Assembly: GCF_002878395.1 (NCBI RefSeq)
Contig: NC_061115.1
Location: 91,411,264 to 91,475,263 of the forward strand
DNA from: Capsicum annuum
Taxonomy: Eukaryota; Streptophyta; Magnoliopsida; Solanales; Solanaceae
Reading direction: 5' to 3'
DNA: 64,000 nucleotides
In this document: positions 38,464-47,584 of the stretch, in pieces
Layout of the letters: the number at the start of each line of letters is the position of its first letter
Position numbering within the stretch: position 1 is the stretch's first letter
Notes under the pieces: model-generated
Seen by the model: the letters and a program-made list of their open reading frames with translations, nothing else
Told to the model about the DNA's origin: nothing
Databases searched by the model: none
Translations under genes and position numbers: made by a program

Positions 38464-38540
38464 CAACTTCATGAGGTCTCTTCATAGAAAAAAAAATTAA
38501 CTGAAGGGATAAGCGACCTTATGAGGTCTCTTATTTTTGA
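38464..38540. repeat. CACTA right subterminal palindromic repeats (two copies)
   Basis: Copies at 38466-38482 (CTTCATGAGGTCTCTT) and 38513-38531 (GCGACCTTATGAGGTCTC). This is far fewer than on the left. Confidence 0.78.
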
Positions 38541-38556
38541 TTAATTTTTTACGCCT

Positions 38557-38593
38557 CTTTTTTAAGTCTATTTTTACAACTTTTTTTGTAGTG
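38557..38593 (-). repeat. CACTA right terminal inverted repeat
   Basis: Ends CTTTTTTTGTAGTG. The outer 20 bases are a canonical CACTACAAAAAAAG terminus on the minus strand. Confidence 0.85.
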
Positions 38594-39298
38594 AAACTCT
38601 TGTGCCATAGAATCATCACCCACTGTATGGTCTCTGAAAGCCTTGATAGCATAAGTATCTGCACCCCCTCTAACTCTCCAGTATGCCACTTTTGGCTAGC
38701 GAGAGAGATTTGGTTTAGAATATGATATTCTTCTTCTCAGCATAGATGTTTTAAAATACCTCCGGTGATTGTATCTACTATAGCTTTGGAATAAATGTTC
38801 AACGCTCTATAAAATATCTCCAGCATGTTTTTCCCTGAAATGTGATAATTGGGTACTATGATAAAATTATTCTTAAACCAAAATGATGAATTGTACATCG
38901 AATCAGAATGTTACTGCCTGAAGATGTATATCCCATCTTTTAACTTAAACATTCTTGATGGAGGAAAGAAATAGTCTATGAATTGCTTGTAAAGAAATAA
39001 TAATGCTTAACAACAAATTATTATCTCATCCTAGCTAGCTTGGGCCTGAGCTACTCGTTGAATTTTAGCATCCCTCCATTGATTAGTAGTTGTATCGGTA
39101 AATAAATGCACTGTTTACTAATGAGAAATGTCTTGAAGTCCTGTCGGATGAGATGGAGGCACAATATTAGGATCATCTCAAACCCCTAAAGATGGCCTAT
39201 ATGTTCTTGTTCCATAATCATAAGATTATGACGTAAGATTTTATCTAATTTAAGATTCAGTAGGAGCAAGTGATTGCTTGACTCCTTGTGTTAGCCAT
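38594..39298 (-). pseudogene. E2 gag, N-terminal part
   Basis: A possible start is at 39298-39296 (MANTRSQAITCSY). With stops it reads SYDYGTRTYRPSLGV, TNQWRDAKIQRVAQAQA, FFPPSRMFKLKDGIYIF and MLEIFYRALNIYSKAIVDTITGGIL to DSMAQEF at the CACTA junction. The NMLE-FYRALN-VDT--GG block is recognisable as Athila/Tat-like gag. E4 gag at 59561-61184 is a relative. Confidence 0.68.
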
Positions 39299-39743
39299 AA
39301 ACTAGCGTACACCCTACTAAAAATGGATAAAAAAACCATGAACTTCAGAAACTTCAATCAACAACTCAAAACAATACTCCTCAATAATGACATCTAGATT
39401 TTTTATCAATACCCAAACTACAAAAAAATTAAAGATTAACCGGTTGATTTTATGTAATGTAACCCAACTGAGTTTGGGCTCGAACCTACAGGGAATACGT
39501 TGACTTGTCTCTCTAGTTTTTGGAATCAATAGAAAGTACTAAAAATAAAATGAGGGTTTGGAGTAGTAATATTGAACAAGTAATCAAACTAACAAGTTTA
39601 GGTAGTAAACAGGTAGAAACGAACACTAAGATTATGTCCCCCTAGCTTTTGACTCAGTAGGTTTCTTGTGCTTAATCCAACTATCAATATGTTGTGCATG
39701 TAGAATCTGGTAAATTAGGTATCACCAACTACCTCTGAGGATA
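39299..39743 (-). repeat. E2-associated leader/LTR, left of element C
   Basis: Non-coding. It contains GGGCTCGAACCTACAGGGAA near 39477 and GTCCCCCTAGCTTTTGACTC near 39636. Both have counterparts in the LTR-like copy at 53235-54660, which identifies this as the same repeat. Element C interrupts it at 39743 after GGATA. Confidence 0.65.
39739..39743 (+). other. Left target site duplication of element C
   Basis: GGATA, identical to 50417-50421. Confidence 0.93.
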
Positions 39744-42538
39744 TGTAATACCCCACATGTTTCTAAGCTAGGAAGTGAATAAGTATTCCTACGTATGAAA
39801 TCTCCTATCCTATGATTCATACTTGAGTACATGGCTTACCTTGAGTATCCTTGTGATAGGATAGATTATGATGCATTAAGGATTTTCATATGATTCACTT
39901 AAGGTAATGCAAGGTAAGAGTTTTTGAATCCATCAAGTTTGAGTGTGCGATTTTGCAAGGGTCATCTTTGAACGAGTATAACTCGATGATAATGTGGTAT
40001 TTCCAACGATACCAATTTTACCATAATCTAATACCTGAGCAAAAAGTTATGCCCATTTTTATGAGAGACACTAAGCATAGGCGATTGGTTAGGCGCCGCC
40101 CAACCCAAGCATAGGCGATCACTTAGTCGCCGCCTAAGTCAATTCTAGTTGTCAAAAACACTCCGTTTTTAATTATTTTAAAGGTAATGAAGTCTTTAAA
40201 TACTCGTTACACGTCCCTAAACTTAAACCCTACGAAATATATAGCTTCTAAACAAATTACAACCCTATTTTCGTCTCAAATCTCATCATCCAAGAGCACT
40301 AAAGGAGAAAAACAACTACGGTTGCATAATTAAGCTTGAAGATTCGATTTCATGGAAATTCCTCCGTCAATCATCAAGAATCTTCCTTCTAAGGTATGCG
40401 TAGTTTTCATCCATGAATTCCTTTCATCCGTGGAGTTCAAGAATCAATCTTTAAAATTCAAAAGATTGGTTGATTGTGGTGATATGATCAGACCCATGTA
40501 GATTCTTGTTTGTTTTCTCTTTTTCATTATAAAGTATGCTTTCTATATTGTTGGGTGTTGATGATTATGTTGTTGAGATTGGGTGATTCCCAAGATGGAA
40601 TCTTTATATGTTTTCATGAATTCATGATATCATATGAGTTGGAAACATGTAAATTTGGTTGTTCATGATGTAAAATTTGGTGATTTCACCTATTCTTAAG
40701 ATGTGCATGTAAGGTGTTTGGTAAAATACCTAAGGAACTAGAAACCATGCAATATAGCTAAGTTGTGACTAAGTGAAGGATTCATGATATGGCCCAACGG
40801 TCCAATGACTTTTATGTTGTTAATGTGCCTTGTAAATAGTGTTGGAATACTCATGAACTATTCTTATAAGATTAATTTATGTTTACTTGCAATTCCTACT
40901 TATGGACAAGATGTATGATAACCATGCAAATCCACATGAACTTTCATGCTATCGGTATGTGTTGCCAATATGATTATGTAATGAACATGATATTAAGATT
41001 GTGCAAGTAATTCGATGTGATATGAAATCCTCTCCATACAATACATTGTTGATAACCATGCTTAGTACGAGATCCCTACTTATGATATTATAAATTGTGG
41101 ACTCTACTCTTTTTATCAAGTCTGTCATGTGTGTTAGTTTCCTTCCATCGAGTTCTGGGGGTACTTTTACCCGAAAACTATAGTTGTGTGCCTAGATCCA
41201 TGTCATGTTTCATGATATTCGAACTCAAGCTACGATTACATAGACTTCAGTCACTCATGTGACTTAGGAAAACCTCATGTTCTTAGTCAGTTGTCAGATA
41301 TTAGTAACATTCCACCAGTCAACGGAATCTAGTAAGATTAAGTCATGCACTGTCAGTTATTTATGTCCAGTCCCTCCAGATGGGAGTAGAGGTTAGCACC
41401 GAGTGAACCCAAGGATGGGAACTCGCCCGCCAGTTCAGGGTGTGATTCTTTGTAGTAATACTTGTGTTCTAGAACTAGGTAGCCAGTGTAGGTTAAGACA
41501 TCTTAACCCATCAGATTATGGTTGATGAGGTGGCTTAACCCGTCCATTTAGGGTTCCCACCGTTCTCCCTAAGTACCCGCCAGATAACGGTCACTTATAG
41601 GCTGTCCTTACCTGTGGCACGGTATTAACACCCCTCCAGTCGGGGCAGAGATTAGACCCCAGCTTAGCCATAACGGCATACATGGGGCATGTTGGTTAAA
41701 CACTACTTCCCACAGTTTCATTATCAGTCTCAGTAAAAGAACTCAGGCGTTCTTTAGATTTCAGTATGTATAGGACTATCAGCTACAGTCGTCCATGTTA
41801 TCAATTTCTGTATCAGTCTCAGTAAAAGAACTCAGGGCATTCTTCAGATTTTAGTATATATAGGACTTCAGATATAGTCATCCATGTTATCAGTTTCAGT
41901 ATCAGTCAGGACAGTTATTAGTAAACCATGTATTAGCTTACAAGTCATGCTATCACGTATTCATGATCCTAGTTTCTACATATGTGTGTTTGCACTCCTA
42001 CATTCATATTAGTCAGTCAGTGTTGTTCATTCATGAAACCCTTTATGTTCAGCCTACCTTTCTCGTATATGCAGTACTCTAGTTGTACTGATGTACTTGC
42101 ACTATGGTGCTTTCTTTTCATGTTACACCATAGGTTCCGAGACACATGCTCCAGCCCAGTAGTAGCAGTAGCATTCCAGTCGCAGAGACACAGTGAGTCC
42201 TCCTTGATTCAAAGATAATGTGATTTGAGTCATTTAGTTATTGTTCATTTCATTTTTATGGAGTTAGTTAGAGACATGTTCCTTCAACTCCTTATTCAGA
42301 CAGTTTAGAGGCTTTCGGATTTACTTTTAGATTTACATGAAGATTTAGTTGTTTTGGGAATTCTTGCCCACATGATTGGATTCAGTTGAACCTTATGACC
42401 TTACAGTTCTACATATTCTGCATTATTACCTCGTGATTTGCAGTATACAGTAATAGATATCAGACATGGGTTAGCTTGTGGTCCTTTGGGGTCATGAGCA
42501 CCACGTAGCATTCTGGTTCAGCAAATCGGGGTATTACA
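39744..42538 (+). repeat. 5' LTR of element C
   Basis: 2795 bases. It holds two tandem copies of an 89-base unit at 41722-41899 (TATCAGTCTCAGTAAAAGAA...). A by-eye comparison of the first ~215 bases with the 3' LTR shows about 23 mismatches. It lacks a ~40-50-base segment present in the 3' LTR near 47839-47880. Confidence 0.93.
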
Positions 42539-42542
42539 AACT

Positions 42543-42555
42543 TGGTATCAGAGCC
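42543..42555 (+). other. Initiator-Met primer binding site of element C
   Basis: TGGTATCAGAGCC, exact complement of the 3' end of plant initiator tRNA-Met, four bases after the LTR. Confidence 0.92.
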
Positions 42556-42757
42556 TAAGGTTCAATAAAGTTCTAGGAAGTCTAAAAGCCACATCTAGTA
42601 GAGTCTTGTACATGGGTGTGTAGTGTGCCATATTTATGTGAGGGAGGCTATAAGATGTTTTAGGAACAGTTCTCTTTCTTCATTATTCATGTCATTCTAG
42701 TAAGCATAATCACAATTTAAACTCTCAGTCTAATCTATTCTTCTCTTATTCAAGACT

Positions 42758-43925
42758 ATGGCCCCAAAGAGAAGAAACCAACCAGCTCCTCAGCCCAAAG
42801 ATCCTTTGGGCGAACATGTTTCCCATGCGGAGTTAAGAGCCGCATTTACCACACTTGCTCAGTCCATGACTGCACAGAATAAATGACCAATAATGATTTC
42901 AGCCAATCTAGTTGCCACTCCAAATGTAGCTAGGGTTCGGGACTAGACCCGGATGAACCCTCCATCTTTCCATGGGTCTAAGTCTGATGAGGATACTCAG
43001 GAGTTCATTGACCAGGTCTAGAAGGTCATTGACATCATGGGTGTTACTTCTATTGAGAGTGTTGAGATAGCCACCTACTATTTATAGGATGTTGCTCAAG
43101 ATTGGTACAAACAGTGGAAGTCTGAGAGGTTAGATGATACAGGCCCTATCGAGTTGGAGGAATTTGTCATGGCCTTATTAAATAGATTCTTTCACAAAGA
43201 GCTGAGGGAAGACAAATTTCTTGAGTTCATCAACCTCAGGCAGGGGAATATGATGGTTAGGGAGTATTCTCTCAGATTTACTCAGCTAGCCAGGTATGCT
43301 CCCCATATGGTTGCAGACAATAGAGCTAAGATAAGCAAGTTCATATCAAGGGTCAATGATAGCATGGTAAATGAGTGTAGGTATGCGATGCTGATTAGTG
43401 ATATGACCTTAGCCTGACTCATGACCCATGCCCAGCAAGTAGAAGAGTAAAAGTTTAAGACTAGGGAGAGGCAGAACAAGAGAGCAAGGTCAGGTAATTT
43501 AAACTTTGCTCACCCCAAGTCAGATGGAGGAAATTGTTCACAGTTTCGCTCCAACTTAGCCGTTCCAGATCCTTTCTCTGCTAGCACTCCAGTGCCAAAG
43601 TTAAGAGAAGGCAATAGAAACAAAGCACCAGGCTCTAAATTTCAGGAAAGTGTTAGCAGAGCTCGAACGAATCCCCTTTGTTAGACATGTGGTAATAACC
43701 ACAAAGGCATTTGCAGAGCCGGTAGTGATGTCTATTTTAGTTGTGGCAAGCCAGGCCACAGGATTAGGGAGTGCCTGCAGTCAAGTCTTCAGGGTCAGCA
43801 AAATCATTCTACAGCTCAGTCTAGTCGCCAGAACCAGCAGGGTGCCATTTCCAGTGCTACCAGTGGGCAATGCCCAAGTATACTCTATGCTCTTCAGTCC
43901 TAACAGGATTAGGAAAATTCTCCTG
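42758..43925 (+). pseudogene. Element C gag (decayed)
   Basis: Starts MAPKRRNQPAPQPKDP and keeps frame for most of its length with several in-frame stops. An 87-residue piece is open at 43154-43417 (EEFVMALLNRFFHKELREDKFLEFINLRQG ... YAPHMVADNRAKI), the capsid domain of chromoviral gag. A zinc knuckle lies near 43733-43765 (YFSCGKPGHRIREC). The first Cys of CX2CX4HX4C is Tyr through a TAT codon at 43733-43735, a probable TGT-to-TAT change. Gag would package the element RNA. Confidence 0.85.
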
Positions 43926-44399
43926 ATGTCATTAATGGTACATTACAGATTTTCTATGTTCATGTTTATGCTTTTCTAGACCCAGGTGCATCTTTGTCTT
44001 TTGTTACTCCATACATAGCAAGCAATTTCAGAATCAGTCCCGAAGTCCTAGCAGAGCCCTTCTCAGTCACTACCCAGTAGTTAAAACCATCATAGCTTGG
44101 TGGGTATACAGGAACTATCCAGTTATGATATCTCAAAAATCCACGTCAATAAATTTAGTGGAGTTAGAGATGATTGATTTTCATATCATTCTCAGCATGG
44201 ATTAGCTTCATTCATGCTATGCCATAGTCCACTGCAGATATAGGATAGTTCAGTTTCAGTGCTCGAATAAGCTCATCCTAGAGTAGAAAGGTAGCATTTC
44301 AGCGTTCATGGGTCAACTTGTTTCCTACCTTTGGGCGATGAAAATGATTTATAAGGTGTGTCTGTATCATCTCGTCCATGTTAAAGATTCTAGTTCTAA
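43926..44399 (+). pseudogene. Element C aspartic protease (decayed)
   Basis: The active-site motif LDPGASLSFVTPYIA is intact near 43974-44018. The later VEL-M-DFHIILSMD segment, used as the link to reverse transcriptase, reads with two stops. This matches the protease position and motif in A1. Confidence 0.8.
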
Positions 44400-45222
44400 A
44401 TCTCCCATCCTCGAAATAGTCCCTATTGTTAATGCATGCTCAGATGTCTTTTCCGAAGATCTTCCAGGCATTCCTCCCAAAAGGAAAATAGACTTTGGCA
44501 TATACCTTCTTCTGAATACTCAACCTATTTCTATTCCACCATACAAAATGGCACCAGCAGAACTCAAGGAACTAAAAGATCAGTTGAAAGATCTCTTAGA
44601 TAAGGGATTCATCAGACCCAGCATTTCCTTATGGGGTGCACTAGTATTATTCGTGTGTAAGAAAGATGGTTCTCTCAAAATGTGTATTGATTATCATCAA
44701 ATCAACAAGGTAACGATCAAGAACAAATATACTCTTTCCAGGATTGATGATATATTTGACCAACTTCAGGGTGCCAGTTACTTCTCCAAGATAGACCTCA
44801 GATCTGGCTGTCATCAACTCAGAGTTAGAGAATGTGACATTCCAAAGACAGCTTTCCGTAGTCAATATGGTCACTTTGAATTTTTAGTCATGTCATTTGG
44901 TCTTACGAATGCCCCTGCAACTTTTATGGATTTGATGAACCATGTGTTCAAGTAGTACTTAGATATATTTGTCATAGTCTTTATAAATGATATTCTAGTC
45001 TATTCGCGCATAGAGCGTGATCATGCAGACCATCTCAGGATTGTTCTTCAGACTCTCAAGGATCACAAATTATTTGCTAAGTTCAAAAAGTGCAAATTTT
45101 GGCTAGGATTAGTAGCATTCCTTGGCCATATTATTTTCGGTGATGGCATTAGAGTAGATCCTTAGAAAACCAAGGAAGTAACTGGCCCAGACCTGTATCT
45201 CCATCGTATATTAGGAGTTTCT
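44400..45222 (+). pseudogene. Element C reverse transcriptase (catalytic Asp lost)
   Basis: The 215-residue ORF 44308-44955 covers the fingers and early palm: [61 protein letters not shown] and [20 protein letters not shown]. The catalytic Asp in KIDLRSG is present. After one TAG stop the frame continues through [13 protein letters not shown]. Asn (AAT, 44986-44988) occupies the first Asp of the (F/Y)xDD box that A1 retains as FIDD. The thumb reads to about 45180, where a frameshift precedes RNase H. Confidence 0.9.
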
Positions 45223-45965
45223 TAGGTTTGTCTGCCTATTATAGATGGTTTATCGAGGGATTTTCTTCTATTGTATCTCCCATGTCTAGATTGACCCAGA
45301 CGAAGATTAAGTTTCAGTGGTCAGATTCATGCGAGAAGAGGTTTCAAGAGTTGAATAGTCGACTCACCTCCGCTCTAGTTCTAGCTATTCCAGATGGTTC
45401 AGATAGTTTTGTAGTCTATTGTGATGCATCCAGAGGGTTTAGGTTGTGTCTCATGTAGCATGGTAAGGTCATAGCCTACGCCTCCAGACAGTTAAAGCCA
45501 CATGAGAAGAGTTATCCTACTCATGATCTTGACTTAGCAGCGGTAGTTTTTTCCTTGATGTTTTGGAGGAATTATCTCTATGGCGTTCATGTAGATGTCT
45601 TCACAGACCATAAAAGCCTCCAGTTTGTCTTTTCCTAGAAAGATCTCAATCTTCGCCAGAGAAGGTGGTTAGAGCTTTTGAAGGATTATGACATGAGTGT
45701 TCTTTATCATCTGGGCAAGGCCAATATTATGGCCGACACTCTCAGTCGACTCTCCATGGGTAGTATTTCTCACGTTGAGGATAGTAAGAAAAAGATCGCT
45801 CAGGATATCCATCAGCCTGCCAGACTAGGCGTTCGCTTAGTCGATTCTTTAGAGGGTGGTGTATGTGTTCATAGTAGTTTAGATTCATCTCTAGTTTCTG
45901 AGGTGAAAGAGAAACAAGACATGGATCCTAGCCTTGTCAAGATCAAAGACTCAGTTCAGAATTAG
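45223..45965 (+). pseudogene. Element C RNase H and linker (decayed)
   Basis: Open at 45228-45458 (SAYYRWFIEGFSSIVSPMSRLTQ ... FVVYCDASRG) and 45678-45965 (YHLGKANIMADTLSRLSMG then charged linker). Between them [13 protein letters not shown] and [11 protein letters not shown] are readable. The catalytic Asp in CDAS and in TDHK are kept. The Glu of DLELAAVV is Asp. Confidence 0.83.
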
Positions 45966-46042
45966 AAAGTCGAGGTTTTCTCCCAAGGGGGAGATAGTGT
46001 TCTTCTTTGTCAGGTCCTCTATGTGTTCCTGGTGTAGATAAA

Positions 46043-46948
46043 TTAAGGCAGTGAATTCTTATAGTAGTGCATGGTGCGCGATACTATATTCATCCAGGGA
46101 CCACTAAGATGTACCGCAACATGTGGGAAATCTATTAGTGGATTGGGATGAAGAGAGATGTTACAGAGTTTGTGGCTAAGTGATCTACATGTCAGCAGGT
46201 TAAGATAGAGCATCAGAAACCTAGTGGTTCCATGCAAGAGTTCACCATTCCTACTTGGAAGTGGGATAAAGTTAACATGGACTTCATGAAGGGTTTGCCT
46301 AGAACTCATCATCAGCATGATTCAGTCTGGGTCATTATAGATAGAATAACCAGGACAACTCATTTCCTTCTGTTTGTACTTCTTATTCTACCGAGGATTA
46401 TGCCAAACTCTATATCAGAGAGTTAGTCAAATTACATGGTGTTCCAATATCTATCATCTTAGACAGAGGTACCCAGTTCACTTCTCACTTTTGGAAAGTA
46501 TTCCAAAAAGGTCTATGTACCCGAGTCTATCTCAGTACAGTATTTCATCCTCAGATAGATGGTCAAGCAGATAGGACCATTCAAACTCTTAAAGATATGC
46601 TAAGGGCGTGTGAAATTGATTTAAAGGGAAGTTGGGATGACCACTTGCCTTTGATTGAGTTTGCATACAACAATAGTTATCATTTTAGTATTCAGATGGC
46701 TCTATTTGAAGCTCTTTATGGTAGGAGATGTAGATATCTAATTGTTTGGTTCAAAGTTAGCGAGGCCTCAATCATATATCCTGACTTAGTATTTGATGCC
46801 TTAAAGAAATTTCAGTTGGTCAGAGAGGGACACTGAGCTGCTCAGAGCCAGCAAAAGTCCTATGCAGATGTTTGTAAAAAAGATCTCGAGTTTAAGGTCA
46901 ATGACTATGTCTATCTTATGATGTCTCCCATGAAGGGAGTGAAGAGGT
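46043..46948 (+). pseudogene. Element C integrase (decayed)
   Basis: The zinc-binding domain reads HGARYYIHPGTTKMYRNM with the first Cys replaced by a TGA stop before STCQQVK. The core keeps the first Asp (NMDFMKGLPRT) and second Asp (ILDRGTQFTSHFW). The third acidic residue is Asp instead of Glu (GQADR). A frameshift lies near 46375. The downstream part is open at 46597-46836 (MLRACEIDLKGSWDDHLPLIEFAYNNSY). Confidence 0.85.
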
Positions 46949-47344
46949 TTGGCAAGAAATGGAAACTTAGTCCCCGGTCCGTTCAAAATTCTTTGTCGCT
47001 TTGGCAAGGTAGCTTATAAGCTTGAGTTGCCTTCTGATCTAGCCTCATTCCATCCTGTCTTCCATGTCTCTTTGATAAAGAAGTACATAGGTGACCTAGC
47101 AGTTGTTGTCCTTATTCAGAGCATTGACAATCAGAACATCCTCTCTTATGAAGAGATTTCAGTTGAAATCTTAGATTATCAGACTTGTAGATTGAGGAAC
47201 AAAAAAGTCCCACTAGTCAAGGTTCTTTGGCAAAATCAGTCTCCTGAGGGAGCTACATGGGAAGCAGAAGAAGATATGTGTGCCAAATATCCTCTCCTTT
47301 TCCCCGCCAATTCAGATCAAGCTCAAGGTAATAGTTCTCCTTAA
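46949..47344 (+). pseudogene. Element C integrase C-terminus and chromodomain
   Basis: A 131-residue open stretch. Residues ~20-55 are the HPVFHVSLIKKYIGD region. Residues ~68-117 form the chromodomain (EISVEILDYQTCRLRNKKVPLV ... GATWEAEEDMCAKYPLLF), with the aromatic and acidic positions typical of the plant chromoviral type. Such domains bias integration toward heterochromatin. It ends ANSDQAQGNSSP, as in A1 and A2, and is the best preserved domain of the element. Confidence 0.88.
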
Positions 47345-47570
47345 TCTTATTAAGTTTCACATTCATGTTTCTAGTATAAACTTGGTACCTATTTACCGTT
47401 TCATACTCAGTCATACATCCATGTGTCAGTTGTCCGTGCATTAGATATGCACGAGTTCAGTACGTTTAGCATGTCAGTCATGAGATCAAGTTTAAGTTTT
47501 TCATGTTTAGTTCAGGTTCTATAGTCTTGTATCCCTTCTCAGTAAATTCTCATTCGAGGACGAATGTTCC
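47345..47570 (+). other. Element C 3' untranslated spacer
   Basis: Between the pol stop and the purine tract, with no ORF. It ends CATTCGAGGACGAATGTTCC just before the tract, a short palindrome-containing block also present (reverse) in A1, A2 and B next to their tracts (ATTCATCCTCGAATGA in B). Confidence 0.7.
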
Positions 47571-47584
47571 CAAGGGGGAGATAT
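47571..47584 (+). other. Polypurine tract of element C
   Basis: CAAGGGGGAGATAT directly before the 3' LTR. Confidence 0.9.

Larger units (their letters stand above)
34573..38593 (-). mobile_element. CACTA (En/Spm) transposon, deleted, nested in E2 gag
   Basis: A 4.0-kb element with terminal inverted repeats of about 36-37 bases. The right end reads CTTTTTTTGTAGTG, the complement of CACTACAAAAAAAG. The left end reads TACTACTAAAAAAG. Both ends carry arrays of a palindromic ACCTCATGAGGT motif. Inside are N-terminal and C-terminal pieces of a TNP2-type transposase with the middle missing. The gag protein track of E2 continues on both sides (DSMAQEF on the right, QLRTDI on the left), proving insertion into gag. 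The expected 3-bp target duplication is not clear (CTA left, AAA right). Confidence 0.85.

Noticed and set aside
42770..47344. Element C as a possibly active retrotransposon
   Set aside because: Stops in gag and pol, frameshifts near 45180 and 46375, and loss of a catalytic reverse transcriptase Asp exclude activity.
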